Shown here: in pieces, positions 33,445 to 43,383 of the stretch
How positions within the stretch are numbered: the stretch's first letter is position 1
How the letters are laid out: each line of letters starts with the position of its first letter
DNA from: Bacteroidales bacterium
GTDB taxonomy: Bacteria; Bacteroidota; Bacteroidia; Bacteroidales; ML635J-15
Assembly (NCBI GenBank): GCA_017651185.1
Contig: JAGCDJ010000049.1
Location: forward strand, 54,109 to 118,108
Length of the DNA: 64,000 bases
Direction of reading: 5' to 3'
Notes under the pieces: generated by a model
The model's database searches: none
What the model was told of the DNA's origin: nothing
Seen by the model: the letters and a program-made list of their open reading frames with translations, nothing else
Program-made: the position numbers and the translations under genes

Positions 33445-34713
33445 TTATTTATTCTTGTTTCTCCTATCAAGTGCGGTCTCTGCCTCAAGACTTTCAAGAT
33501 AGTCGTCCTCGTTGAGTTTATCCAAATCCTTCATGTGGGCAAACTCACTAGCCGACCTGATTTCGGCAGGATTAAGCACAACATCGTTCATCGGCAAAGG
33601 TTTGCCAAACTCTATCGATGTAACCTCTGGAGGCGTTTCCATTGGTTTTTCCTCGTAACTGAATCCTGTTGCAATTACAGTCGTACGAATGCAATCACTA
33701 AGAGTATCGTCGTAACAAGTACCCCAGATAACATTGGTACCCTGACCTGCCACCTTTTGAAGATGCTTGGTAATACGACCAAATTCCCTCATTGTCAACT
33801 CGTTTTGTCCCTTAGGAGTAGTAATGTTGAGCAATATGTTTTTTGCACCCTTTATATCGTTGTCGTGCAACAATGGAGAATCGAGAGCTTCGGAAATTGC
33901 CTTTATATCCCTGTCTTCGCCAGATGCTTCTGCAGAACCAAGAAGAGCAACACCGCTGTCCTTCATCACCGAATTTACATCGCGAAAGTCAACATTTACA
34001 TGTCCGTGCCTTGTTATAATCTCGGCAATACCCTTTGTTGCAGTAACAACAACCTCGTCTGCTTTCTGGAATGCGTTTGAGAACGAGCAGTCATCAAACT
34101 CAATAAGTTTGTCATCGTTAATCACAAGCAAAGCATCTACAGACTGACGCATCTTCATAACGCCTTCATTTGCCTGATTTATACGCTGTGTGCCTTCGGT
34201 AGAAAACGGCACGGTAACTACGCCAATGGTAAGCATTCCCTTGTCCTTTGCCGCCTTTGCAATTACAGGAGCAGCTCCAGTTCCAGTTCCGCCACCCATG
34301 CCGGCAGTAACAAAGACCATCTTTGTCGTTTCGGTAAACAATTCCTCGACTTCTGGCAAATCTTCCTTCGCGGCATCTTCGCCTACCTTCGGGTCATTGC
34401 CAGCACCAAGTCCACCAGTCAATCTTTTGCCAAGTTGTATCTTAATAGGAGCAAGACTGTCGTTTAATGCCTGCTTGTCGGTATTGCATACGACAAGGTC
34501 AACACCAACGATGCCCGACCTAGCCAACTGGTTAACTGCATTGCTACCACCACCGCCGACACCGATTACCTTTATTATCGTATGAACATCATCGATATTA
34601 TTTGCTCCTGCCGAAACATCATCGACATTAGTCACATGTGTTGCAGAAGTTGAGCGAACAGCGGCATCTGTAGCCGAAACGCACTGAAACTCATCGTTAT
34701 ATTTATAGTCCAT
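33445..34713 (-). CDS. ftsZ: Cell division GTPase FtsZ
   Basis: A 422-residue tubulin homologue with the GTP signature GMGGGTGTGAAP, the opening VIGVGGGGSNAVNQ, and the T7-loop region. The N-terminal extension of about 50 residues before the GTPase fold is longer than in E. coli. The C-terminal linker is short (about 45 residues), and the conserved tail peptide is weak (TALDRRNK). It polymerises to the Z-ring at midcell. It follows ftsA by 21 bases, the normal order, near the end of the dcw operon. Confidence 0.97.
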   Translation of the reverse strand: MDYKYNDEFQCVSATDAAVRSTSATHVTNVDDVSAGANNIDDVHTIIKVIGVGGGGSNAVNQLARSGIVGVDLVVCNTDKQALNDSLAPIKIQLGKRLTGGLGAGNDPKVGEDAAKEDLPEVEELFTETTKMVFVTAGMGGGTGTGAAPVIAKAAKDKGMLTIGVVTVPFSTEGTQRINQANEGVMKMRQSVDALLVINDDKLIEFDDCSFSNAFQKADEVVVTATKGIAEIITRHGHVNVDFRDVNSVMKDSGVALLGSAEASGEDRDIKAISEALDSPLLHDNDIKGAKNILLNITTPKGQNELTMREFGRITKHLQKVAGQGTNVIWGTCYDDTLSDCIRTTVIATGFSYEEKPMETPPEVTSIEFGKPLPMNDVVLNPAEIRSASEFAHMKDLDKLNEDDYLESLEAETALDRRNKNK

Positions 34714-34734
34714 ATATTTATGCTTTAAATTATA

Positions 34735-36054
34735 CTACTCGTCATCCTCAAGTTTGTCCATCCAGCTCTTAAACACCGAACCCAAAGACTTCTTCTGTTT
34801 CTGTGGTTTCGGTTCCGGCTTTGGTTCTGGTTTTGGTTCCGGCTTAGGTTCCGGCTTAGGTTCAACAGGTTGTGGAACCGGTTTCGGTTCATTCATCACA
34901 AGTTCCTTTTTCCTAAGACCTAACTCATAGTCGTAACCCTTCACCACAAGACCTACAACAGTGGAATATTGCGGACGTTTCAGCATGTCTGCTTTGGTTC
35001 CAGAAATATTTGATGTCGGGCAAGCCAACCGGATGTTGTTCTTCATTATGAAACTTGCAAGCTGGCTGAGATTTGCGACTAGCGAACCGCCACCAGTAAT
35101 CACAATGCCAGCAGGAACATTGTCAGCATAAACAGTCTCGATCTGGAACTTGACAGCATTTAGGATTTCTTCCATGCGAGCCTGTATCAACTCCGACATT
35201 TCATTGCGCGACACATAAATGTTACTGTTTACACGGGCGGTCTTAACCTCGATGCTGACATCTGGTGCCGTAATATGCACAGCACTTCCGTACATGCATT
35301 TCATGCTTTCGGCCTGCTCGTAGGTAATTCCGAACTTATCACGGATGTCACCAGTTACAGTAGCGCCACCTATAGGAATAACCGCTGTATGGACAATTTC
35401 TCCGTTCTTGTAAACAGCCAAGTCGCTTGTACCACCACCAATGTCTATCAGGGCTACACCCTTGCGCTTCTCCTCATCGGTAAGCACTGCTTCGGCAGAT
35501 GCCAACGGCTCCAGGAAGACCGTGCGCACATCAAGACCAGCCATGTTGACGCATTTCTTGATATTGTTTACCATCATGGTCTGCCCTGTTATGACATGGA
35601 AATTACCGACAAGGTATTCACACTGCATACCAATAGGATTTTCGACAATGCGACCATCAATAGTATATGACAGTAATATTGCATCAATGGTTTCGGAACC
35701 TGGGCGCACAACATTCATTGCCATGTCCCTGAGTTCGATAAGATGCCTTTGAGTCACTGTTCCGTTGACAAGTACGCGACAGGTATTGTCGGCTGTCTTC
35801 ACATACTGACCAGCAATTCCTACATACACATCGTTGAAATTAGCGTCGTAGTTTTCGCCGAGCTTGTTGAGCGATTCAGTTATCGCCTTTACCGTATCAT
35901 CAACATTTCGCACCACACCGTGCTTTATTCCGTTAGACTGTGCCGCTCCAAAACCAAGCACATCAATCTTGCCATTGCCGCACTGGGCAACCACGGTTGC
36001 AATCTTTGTCGTTCCGATGTCGATTGCCGCGATTATTTTTTTACTGTCATCCAT
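34735..36054 (-). CDS. ftsA: Cell division protein FtsA
   Basis: A 439-residue actin-like ATPase (AIDIGTTKIATVV phosphate-1 loop, LIDIGGGTSDLAVY, GIVITGGGSLV). It anchors FtsZ to the membrane. Between the core and the C-terminal amphipathic helix (SLGSVFKSWMDKL, the membrane-targeting part) there is a linker of repeated Lys-Pro-Glu-Pro units (at about 34800-34880), a tandem repeat at DNA level as well. It overlaps ftsQ by 8 bases. Confidence 0.96.
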   Translation of the reverse strand: MDDSKKIIAAIDIGTTKIATVVAQCGNGKIDVLGFGAAQSNGIKHGVVRNVDDTVKAITESLNKLGENYDANFNDVYVGIAGQYVKTADNTCRVLVNGTVTQRHLIELRDMAMNVVRPGSETIDAILLSYTIDGRIVENPIGMQCEYLVGNFHVITGQTMMVNNIKKCVNMAGLDVRTVFLEPLASAEAVLTDEEKRKGVALIDIGGGTSDLAVYKNGEIVHTAVIPIGGATVTGDIRDKFGITYEQAESMKCMYGSAVHITAPDVSIEVKTARVNSNIYVSRNEMSELIQARMEEILNAVKFQIETVYADNVPAGIVITGGGSLVANLSQLASFIMKNNIRLACPTSNISGTKADMLKRPQYSTVVGLVVKGYDYELGLRKKELVMNEPKPVPQPVEPKPEPKPEPKPEPKPEPKPQKQKKSLGSVFKSWMDKLEDDE

Positions 36055-36850
36055 TATTGCGTCTTTTACAAATTACCTGATTCTTAAATTTTAAATTAAC
36101 AACAGAATAAGCATTCCAGCCAGTAATATCAAAACCTTCGCTATACATGGCCTCCAGCTTATCCATCTTTGTTTCGTAGTCATCGAGTCCGCCAAGCAGT
36201 ATTATGTGGTTGCCAACACGAGGCACAAGTTCAAGTTCGTTTGAATCGTTTACATATACCTGCGTTATCTGGTTGCGCCACAGCTCATCGGACTGTAAAT
36301 AATTAACGAAATCGCAAATATCATTAATATTTAATGAATTTTTATCATGGTTTACATTATAGTTATCAACAGAATCCGATGAATAAAAGCAATCTGACCT
36401 CAAATGTCCCGACAAAACTAGCATATCGGCTGAAAAGTAATCGCACAAAGGCATAACTTTCTTGTCTCGATCAAGATAGAAAGATGCAGTATCTTCGGTA
36501 ACCACCCTTAGCATCGGGTCGCGCTGTCTTATCTTTACGAAAACATCACCTTTAAAATCTCCGTACGCTTGTGTTTCCTCAACATAGACATTTTCGTTTA
36601 TAAGCCTCTCTATTCCAGCAAAATCAATTTCAGAATATTTTACCGTAGAATCTAGAACCATGCCACCTTCGTCAAGTATCTTCAATACTACATCCTTGTT
36701 TATAAACGCATACGAATTGTCAATTTCAATGCTCACGCCTTTGCACATCAACTCTTTGTACTTACGGGTAACATATATGCCTGTAGTGACAATATATGCC
36801 GTCAGCAGCACTATACCTACAATAATCTTATATGCCCTTCTAATTTTCAT
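36047..36850 (-). CDS. ftsQ: FtsQ-like cell division protein
   Basis: A 267-residue protein with one N-terminal membrane segment (IIVGIVLLTAYIVTTGIYV) and a periplasmic part with a diverged POTRA-like and beta domain (GDVFVKIRQRDPMLRVVTE, DYFSADMLVLSGHL). Position between murC and ftsA and the topology identify it as FtsQ, which links early and late divisome proteins; sequence match alone is weak, as is usual for Bacteroidetes. Overlaps both neighbours. Confidence 0.88.
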   Translation of the reverse strand: MKIRRAYKIIVGIVLLTAYIVTTGIYVTRKYKELMCKGVSIEIDNSYAFINKDVVLKILDEGGMVLDSTVKYSEIDFAGIERLINENVYVEETQAYGDFKGDVFVKIRQRDPMLRVVTEDTASFYLDRDKKVMPLCDYFSADMLVLSGHLRSDCFYSSDSVDNYNVNHDKNSLNINDICDFVNYLQSDELWRNQITQVYVNDSNELELVPRVGNHIILLGGLDDYETKMDKLEAMYSEGFDITGWNAYSVVNLKFKNQVICKRRNNG

Positions 36851-38228
36851 TTCCTGACAAAAATTCTTTTATCGGTTTCACAAGTCTGTCGATGTCGCCT
36901 GCTCCCATTGTAAGCAAAAGTTCGGGTTTAAGTTTGCCAATAAGGTCGATAAGGTCGGCTTTTTCACAAAGATACTTTTCCTTTGCCTTGCAGCTGTCGT
37001 AAATAAGCGATGAAGTCACTCCCTCAATCGGCAGTTCGCGAGCAGGATAAATCGGCAAAAGTATGAGCGTATCGCAGACAGAAAGACTTTTTGCAAAGTC
37101 CATATAGAAATCATTTGTCCGCGAGTAAAGATGAGGCTGAAAGATGCCTGTTATCTTCTTTTGCGGATAAATCTGCTTTACCGCACCGAGGAAAGCCGAA
37201 ATTTCGCCCGGATGGTGAGCATAATCATCAATAAATACACATTTTGGGGTCTGCAACTGTATGTCGAAGCGGCGAAGCACTCCCATAAAATTTTCCAATC
37301 CATTGCGAACATCATCGGCAGAAGCGCCATTAAGCATGGAAACTGCGGTTGCTCCAACGGCGTTTTCGATGTTATGACGACCGCCAATCCTATACTTTAT
37401 GCCCTCAACAGTTCCAAACGGGGTTTTTATGTCGAAAACGCAAAGTCCGTTTCCATACGAAATGTTTGTGGCATAGAAATTAAAATCTGGATTATCAACA
37501 CCGTATGAATATACATTCAAATCCTTACGCAACCTTGCCTTAACAGATTCAGGAATATCGGGACCAAGCACAAGGTTCCCTTTTTTGGTGCTTCCGTTTG
37601 CAAACTCCACAAAAGCGGCTTCCATATTTTCGTAAGTGCCGTAAATGTCAAGATGGTCGGCTTCGATGTGACTTATGAGCGCAGTTGATGGTGTCAAATG
37701 CAGGAAAGAACGGTCAAATTCGTCAGCTTCAACAACCACATTCTTGCTTTGAGGTTCGAGATGCAGGTTTGAGTTGAAATTCTTAGATATTCCGCCCAAG
37801 AAAGCCGAACATTTATCCTTTGTTCCAGCCATTATGCACGAGGTAATGGTCGAAATAGAAGTCTTTCCATGAGTACCTGCCACAGCAAGACAATTCTTGC
37901 CTTCGCAAAGATGTCCTAACGCCTCGGCACGCTTTATTACGCGAAATCCATTTTGCCTGAAAAATGTAAGTTCGGTATGGTCGGCAGGAATTGCAGGAGT
38001 ATAGATGACAAGTGTCGTTTCTTTGTCCTTGTAGCACGAACCAATCAAGTCGAGGTTATCCTCGTAATGCACCTGTATTCCCTCTTTTTCGAGTTTGTCG
38101 CAAACATCGCTACGTGTACGGTCGTATCCAGCGACTTTGTAACCGCAAGCGTTGAAATAGCGAGCAATTGCGCTCATGCCAATTCCACCGATACCTACAA
38201 AATATATGTTTGCAAATTTACTTTTCAT
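36840..38228 (-). CDS. murC: UDP-N-acetylmuramate--L-alanine ligase MurC
   Basis: About 462 residues: the UDP-binding domain (IYFVGIGGIGMSAIARYF), ATP site AGTHGKTS, and the central and C-terminal ligase domains (VVEADEFDRSF, IDDYAHHPGEI). It adds L-Ala to UDP-MurNAc in the cytoplasm. I choose the ATG at 38228 (MKSKFANIYF). The frame extends nine codons upstream into murG but the family starts here. Overlap with murG is 11 bases. Confidence 0.97.
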   Translation of the reverse strand: MKSKFANIYFVGIGGIGMSAIARYFNACGYKVAGYDRTRSDVCDKLEKEGIQVHYEDNLDLIGSCYKDKETTLVIYTPAIPADHTELTFFRQNGFRVIKRAEALGHLCEGKNCLAVAGTHGKTSISTITSCIMAGTKDKCSAFLGGISKNFNSNLHLEPQSKNVVVEADEFDRSFLHLTPSTALISHIEADHLDIYGTYENMEAAFVEFANGSTKKGNLVLGPDIPESVKARLRKDLNVYSYGVDNPDFNFYATNISYGNGLCVFDIKTPFGTVEGIKYRIGGRHNIENAVGATAVSMLNGASADDVRNGLENFMGVLRRFDIQLQTPKCVFIDDYAHHPGEISAFLGAVKQIYPQKKITGIFQPHLYSRTNDFYMDFAKSLSVCDTLILLPIYPARELPIEGVTSSLIYDSCKAKEKYLCEKADLIDLIGKLKPELLLTMGAGDIDRLVKPIKEFLSGNEN

Positions 38229-39330
38229 AAGCCAGTTTATACACTTCTTCGGCAATTACATTTGCTGCATCAAGCAATTCAAGTTTCTTGATGTTCTGCG
38301 AAAGTTTTTCACGCATAGTCATATCTGAAACTAAGTCCAGCACCTTACCTACAAGGACATTGCGAGCATCAACATCCTTTACCATAAGGGCAGCACCCTT
38401 GTCAACGAGAGCCATTGCGTTCTTGGTCTGATGGTCTTCGGCAACATTTGGCGAAGGAACGAACACAACAGGTTTGCCTACAATGCAAAGTTCTGAAATC
38501 GTACTTGCTCCAGCCCTCGAAACGATAACATCGGCAGCGGCAAACGCCAAATCCATCTTGTAGATGAAATCGTTGACATACAAACCCTTTTTAGGTTCGG
38601 CCCCAACAATCCCTCTTGCTGTCTCTATATAGCCCTTGCCAGTCTGCCATATAAGCTGTACGCCAGCATCGGCAAACTTTTTCAGTCCGCCAGCAATGCT
38701 TTCGTTGATGGTCTTTGCTCCAAGACTACCACCCACGACAAGAACGACAGGTTTACCTTGTTCGAGACCAAAGAATTCGAAAGCTTCGTTGCGCTTTGCC
38801 TCTATATTTTTGATGTCCTGTCTAACAGGATTTCCAGTTTTCATAATTTTTTCGGCAGGGAAAAAGCGTTCCATGTTGTCGTAAGCAACACAAATCTTGC
38901 GAACCTTGCCAGCAAGTTTCTTGTTCACTACACCTGGATAGGAATTTTGCTCCTGAAGCAAACAAGGCACACCTGCCCTTGATGCGGCATTAAGCGACGG
39001 ATAACTTGCATATCCACCAACACCTACTGCAACATCGGGACGGAAATCGGCGATTATCTTCCTTGCCTTTTTGTTGCTCCTGATCACGCTCGAAATGAAC
39101 TTAAACCATTTCAGAGACAACTTGCGAGGCATACCCATAATAGGCAAGCCAATTATATTGTAACCGGCAGCAGGAACTTTTTCCATTTCCATACGGCCTT
39201 CAGCACCTACGAACTGAATCTCCACCTGCGGATATTTTTCGCGCAATGCATTTGCTATTGATACTGCAGGGAATATATGTCCGCCAGTACCGCCACCGCT
39301 AATCAGCACCTTAAATTTATTTTCGCTCAT
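38218..39330 (-). CDS. murG: UDP-GlcNAc:lipid I transferase MurG
   Basis: A 370-residue GT28 enzyme with VLISGGGTGGHIFPAVSIA, the acceptor-site VGVGGYASYP, and SRAGASTISEL in the C-terminal donor domain. It makes lipid II on the inner face of the membrane. Full length, with 14-base overlap with ftsW upstream. Confidence 0.98.
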   Translation of the reverse strand: MSENKFKVLISGGGTGGHIFPAVSIANALREKYPQVEIQFVGAEGRMEMEKVPAAGYNIIGLPIMGMPRKLSLKWFKFISSVIRSNKKARKIIADFRPDVAVGVGGYASYPSLNAASRAGVPCLLQEQNSYPGVVNKKLAGKVRKICVAYDNMERFFPAEKIMKTGNPVRQDIKNIEAKRNEAFEFFGLEQGKPVVLVVGGSLGAKTINESIAGGLKKFADAGVQLIWQTGKGYIETARGIVGAEPKKGLYVNDFIYKMDLAFAAADVIVSRAGASTISELCIVGKPVVFVPSPNVAEDHQTKNAMALVDKGAALMVKDVDARNVLVGKVLDLVSDMTMREKLSQNIKKLELLDAANVIAEEVYKLAYEK

Positions 39331-40690
39331 TTTCTTCTACGTTATTTAATTCGTTATCATCAATCATTTCAAGCACTTCCTCTCCTTTTACGTCCGTGCT
39401 GTCAGCAGTTACTTCTGCAGCAGCATCTGTTTCTTCTGCTACACTGCCATCGGCGACAAGACTAATGTCTCCATCTGCTTCAGTTTCTTTTGCTATCGGC
39501 GCCTTATCATCCTCGACTTCCCGACTGACACTTAGTATCACACCAAGAGCAAATCCCATGAACACCAATGACGAGTTTCCATAACTAACAAAAGGAAGCG
39601 TCTGTCCGGTTACAGGCATGAGGTCGGTAGATACGGCCATATTCGAGAATGCCTGAATAACAATCATTGAGGTAAGACCCAACACCAAGTATTGTCGGAA
39701 CTTGTATTTAGGCTCGAGTTCGCCATCGGAATTGGAAAGTTTATTCAATTTCTTTACAATCGATATCGCCCTAGTGAACAGCATTATGTAAAGCCATATA
39801 AGCAATATAGAACCTACCAAACCAGTCTCTTCTGCTATGTTGGCAAAAATGTAGTCGCAATGAGCATTAGCAAGTTTCACCTTTGCGTGACCGTTCCCAG
39901 GACCTCTTCCGAGGATGCCACCCGAAGCGACAGCCATACGGGCATTGTTAACCTGCACCTGGTCCTCCTTTGAAGGATTGCCATCAACCCACGATTCAAC
40001 CCTTGCCTTCCACGTCGGGAAACGCCATATCTGTATGTTTCCATAGAAAATTACAGCAAACAGCAATCCTCCTGACACTAAAAATATGGTTGTCAATCCC
40101 CAGAAATAAGACCTCTTTATGCTACTGAAGAATAAGAGCACCATTGCCTCAAGCAAAACAAGCAACGAAGTCGAAAGATTTGACGGCATTATAAGGAAGC
40201 ATGTTATGAAAATTGGCAACAATATCGACTTTGCAAATTCACCAATAGTGGTTATCTCACCTTCCTTTTTCGACAGTTTGTTAGCCAGATACATCAGCAG
40301 GGCTACCTTCGCAAAGTCGGACGTCTGAACGGTAATAGGACCAATGAAAAGCCAACGCTTTGCGCCATTAACTTCGGGAGCAAAGAACCATGTGACTATC
40401 AGCAGTATTACCGACACCCAATAAAGCAAAAACGAAACTTTTCGAAAATATTTGCTAGGTATCTTATGTATCAAGTAAATACAAACGGCACCAATCAAAA
40501 GTCCAAACACATGCTTGAACAGATGCTGAGTGGTATTAGTACCGGGCAACTGCACAGAAGCACTATACACCGACAAAACCGAATACATGAATAGGGCGAC
40601 AATTATCAACCATATTCCTCGGTTTCCCCCAAATATGATGCCTAATTTAGACTTCTTAGGTTCCAAAATCTCATTTTCCATTTTTTTCAT
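39317..40690 (-). CDS. ftsW: Peptidoglycan polymerase FtsW (SEDS family)
   Basis: A 457-residue membrane protein with about ten TM segments and SEDS features (RWLFIGPITVQTSDFAKVAL, PGNGHAKVKLANAHCDYIFA in part, and VTGQTLPFVSYGNSS). It polymerises lipid II at the septum with its PBP partner FtsI. The final 65 residues are an acidic, Ala/Asp/Glu-rich cytoplasmic tail not needed for the SEDS core. Located between murD and murG. Confidence 0.95.
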   Translation of the reverse strand: MKKMENEILEPKKSKLGIIFGGNRGIWLIIVALFMYSVLSVYSASVQLPGTNTTQHLFKHVFGLLIGAVCIYLIHKIPSKYFRKVSFLLYWVSVILLIVTWFFAPEVNGAKRWLFIGPITVQTSDFAKVALLMYLANKLSKKEGEITTIGEFAKSILLPIFITCFLIMPSNLSTSLLVLLEAMVLLFFSSIKRSYFWGLTTIFLVSGGLLFAVIFYGNIQIWRFPTWKARVESWVDGNPSKEDQVQVNNARMAVASGGILGRGPGNGHAKVKLANAHCDYIFANIAEETGLVGSILLIWLYIMLFTRAISIVKKLNKLSNSDGELEPKYKFRQYLVLGLTSMIVIQAFSNMAVSTDLMPVTGQTLPFVSYGNSSLVFMGFALGVILSVSREVEDDKAPIAKETEADGDISLVADGSVAEETDAAAEVTADSTDVKGEEVLEMIDDNELNNVEENERK

Positions 40691-40700
40691 ATCATTTTAA

Positions 40701-42050
40701 TTATAGGTTTCTTACTGCAATCTTGAACTTATTGCCACGATCCTCGTAGTTGTCGAAAAGGTCAAAACTTGCACAAGCTGGCGAAAGCAAAACTGTATCG
40801 CCTGGTTTGCCCATCTTGTATGCCTCGTTGACAGCATCTTCCATGCTTGTAACATCAACCATAGGGATACCTGTATTATCGAATGCCTTATGTATTGGAC
40901 TATTGTCGATTCCGAGGCATACGATTCCAGTAACCTTATCCTCTACAAGTTTGCGCAACTCTTCATAGTCGTTGCCCTTGTCCTTGCCACCAACAATCCA
41001 AACGATTGGCGTAGTAACAGATTCGAGCGCGTACCATACAGAATTTATGTTGGTTGCCTTTGAGTCATTGATGAACTTTATCCCCCTGATTGTCAACACT
41101 GGCTCCATGCGGTGTTCCACATTCTTGAAGTCCATCAAGCTCTCGCGGATAACTTCGTTGCGGATGTTCAGCACCTGAGCAACAATACCAGCAGCCATCG
41201 AGTTATATACATTGTGCTTACCCTTTATCGAAAGGTCATCGATAAGCATAGTCAAGGTCTTGCTGCTGTTGTTTATATAGTCGATAGACTTTTCATCTTC
41301 GCTAAGCATAGCACCGTTTTTCACCTTTCTCCTTTTCTGGGTGAATTCGAGTTGTGTTGCAAGGATTTCTCGCTTCGAAATTTCGTTTATAATAACCTCG
41401 TCGTCTGAACAATATATGAAGGAATCCTTTGCTGTTGTATTCTGCAAAATGCGGAATTTTGCATCTATGTAGTTCTGGAACTTGTGGTCGTAGCGGTCCA
41501 AGTGGTCGGGAGTGATGTTCATTAGCACCGACAAGTCACTCTTGAACTTGTACATGTTGTCGAGCTGGAAACTGCTGAGTTCGATTACATAGTAGTCGTA
41601 ATCCTTTGTTGCAACCTGATATGCAAAACTTTGTCCTACATTGCCTGCCAAACCTACATTAAGACCTGCTTTTTTCAAGATATGGTATGTAAGCATGGTG
41701 GTTGTCGTCTTTCCGTTACTACCTGTGATACAAATCTTTACAGCATTGGTATAGCGTGCAGCAAATTCTATTTCGGAAATAACTGGAATACCAAGCTGAC
41801 GGGCCTTAACAACCATAGGTGCTGTCTCGGGGATACCGGGGCTCTTTATGATTTCGTCGGCATTGAGAATCAACTCCTCGGTATGCTGCTTTTCCTCGTA
41901 AAGTACATTGTAGTCCTTCAAAAGTTCCTTGTACTTTTCTGCAATTTCGCTCTTGTCCGAAACGAATACATCAAAATCATTTACTGCGGCCAGCACAGCT
42001 GCGCCAGTTCCACTCTCTCCTGCTCCTAATACAACAATTCTTTTTTCCAC
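40701..42050 (-). CDS. murD: UDP-MurNAc-L-alanine--D-glutamate ligase MurD
   Basis: A 449-residue Mur ligase with an N-terminal Rossmann start (VVLGAGESGTGAAVLA), ATP motif ITGSNGKTTTT, MNITPDHLDRYDHKF and the C-terminal domain (GGKDKGNDYEEL, LLSPACASFDLFDNYEDRG). It adds D-Glu to UDP-MurNAc-L-Ala. Complete and in the usual dcw position, 4 bases after mraY and 10 before ftsW. Confidence 0.97.
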   Translation of the reverse strand: MEKRIVVLGAGESGTGAAVLAAVNDFDVFVSDKSEIAEKYKELLKDYNVLYEEKQHTEELILNADEIIKSPGIPETAPMVVKARQLGIPVISEIEFAARYTNAVKICITGSNGKTTTTMLTYHILKKAGLNVGLAGNVGQSFAYQVATKDYDYYVIELSSFQLDNMYKFKSDLSVLMNITPDHLDRYDHKFQNYIDAKFRILQNTTAKDSFIYCSDDEVIINEISKREILATQLEFTQKRRKVKNGAMLSEDEKSIDYINNSSKTLTMLIDDLSIKGKHNVYNSMAAGIVAQVLNIRNEVIRESLMDFKNVEHRMEPVLTIRGIKFINDSKATNINSVWYALESVTTPIVWIVGGKDKGNDYEELRKLVEDKVTGIVCLGIDNSPIHKAFDNTGIPMVDVTSMEDAVNEAYKMGKPGDTVLLSPACASFDLFDNYEDRGNKFKIAVRNL

Positions 42051-42054
42051 TTTC

Positions 42055-43377
42055 TTATCTTAATTTTAAAGTTACAATTGAAATGATAGCCAACAACAAA
42101 GTCACGATCCAGAATCTGGCTACAATCTTGGATTCGGGCATTCCCTTCTTCTGATAATGGTGATGCAATGGCGCCATCTTGAACGGACGCTTCTCCACCG
42201 GCACCGGCACACCTTTGGGGAGTTTATATTTTTTGCGGTAATGCTTGCAATAGCGGTTCTGTATTATAACAGATAGACTCTCTACTAGGAAAATTCCACA
42301 GAGTATCGGAAGTATAAGTTCCTTCTTGATAATAATTGCAAACACAGCGATAATACCACCGAGCGTAAGACTTCCTGTATCGCCCATGAAAACCTGAGCA
42401 GGATAGGTGTTGTACCACAAGAAACCGATGGTTGCACCCATGAATGCGGCAGCGAATACCATCAATTCACCAGTATTCGGGATATACAATATATTAAGGT
42501 ACTCGGCGGCGACACGGTTACCAGAAACGTATGCCAGAATACCGAGCGTTGCACCGATGATAGCCGAAGTTCCTGTCGCAAGACCGTCCATGCCATCGGT
42601 AAGGTTTGCTCCGTTCGACACAGCCGCTACGACAAGAATTGTCATTATGATGAACACCAGCCATGCAAGCACATCGGCATAGTCGCCAGCCCATGCTACA
42701 AACCAACGATAATCAAGTTCGTTGTTCTTGAAGAACGGGATTGTCGTCTTTGTGGACTTCAAATCCGAGTACTCGGTTACGCCCGAGCAGTCGGAATTAC
42801 CAACAACCTCAACGACTTCGCAACCCTGCGGATTTTCCACAGCGACCTTTTCCCTAATGACAGCATCGGGCGAGAAATACAATATTGCACCTACTGCAAA
42901 ACCAAGCAAAATCTGTCCCAACAATTTGAACTTTCCATTAAGACCGTCCTTGTTGTGCTTCTTCTGCTTCAGGTAGTCATCGAGGAAGCCAAGACAACCG
43001 AGCCACAAGGTTGTGACAAGCATCAATATTGTATAGACATTGTTCAACTGCGCAAACAACAAGGTCGGAATCACGATTGCCGCAATGATGATAAGTCCAC
43101 CCATTGTCGGTACATTCTTCTTGAAATTCTTGACATTGTTGGCACAAGTGTCGCAATTCTGCGAATTTTCGACTGGCGCATCATTCATGGTTGTTCGCGT
43201 CTCCTCGATTTCGGTCTTTCCCGACTTCTTCATGCGACGGATAAACCATTTTCCGAACCATATTGCAATGATAAGCGACGCTATCATCGAAATGCCAGAC
43301 CTAAACGAAATGTACTGGAAAACACCAGCACCCGGCATTCCTATATCCTGCAAATACTGAAATAAATGGTAAAACAT
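42055..43377 (-). CDS. mraY: Phospho-MurNAc-pentapeptide transferase MraY, enlarged
   Basis: A ten-helix membrane enzyme that makes lipid I. Motifs: TMGGLIIIAA, LGFLDDYLKQKKHNKDGL, NLTDGMDGLATG, and PLHHHYQKKGMPESKIVARFW (given in part). At 440 residues it is about 80 longer than E. coli MraY. The extra material is a cytoplasmic insertion at about 60-86 with a CxxC pair (Cys75, Cys78) and a periplasmic-side insertion at about 170-235. Insertions of this kind occur in Bacteroidetes MraY. Catalytic aspartates are intact. Confidence 0.96.
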   Translation of the reverse strand: MFYHLFQYLQDIGMPGAGVFQYISFRSGISMIASLIIAIWFGKWFIRRMKKSGKTEIEETRTTMNDAPVENSQNCDTCANNVKNFKKNVPTMGGLIIIAAIVIPTLLFAQLNNVYTILMLVTTLWLGCLGFLDDYLKQKKHNKDGLNGKFKLLGQILLGFAVGAILYFSPDAVIREKVAVENPQGCEVVEVVGNSDCSGVTEYSDLKSTKTTIPFFKNNELDYRWFVAWAGDYADVLAWLVFIIMTILVVAAVSNGANLTDGMDGLATGTSAIIGATLGILAYVSGNRVAAEYLNILYIPNTGELMVFAAAFMGATIGFLWYNTYPAQVFMGDTGSLTLGGIIAVFAIIIKKELILPILCGIFLVESLSVIIQNRYCKHYRKKYKLPKGVPVPVEKRPFKMAPLHHHYQKKGMPESKIVARFWIVTLLLAIISIVTLKLR

Positions 43378-43383
43378 AATCTA

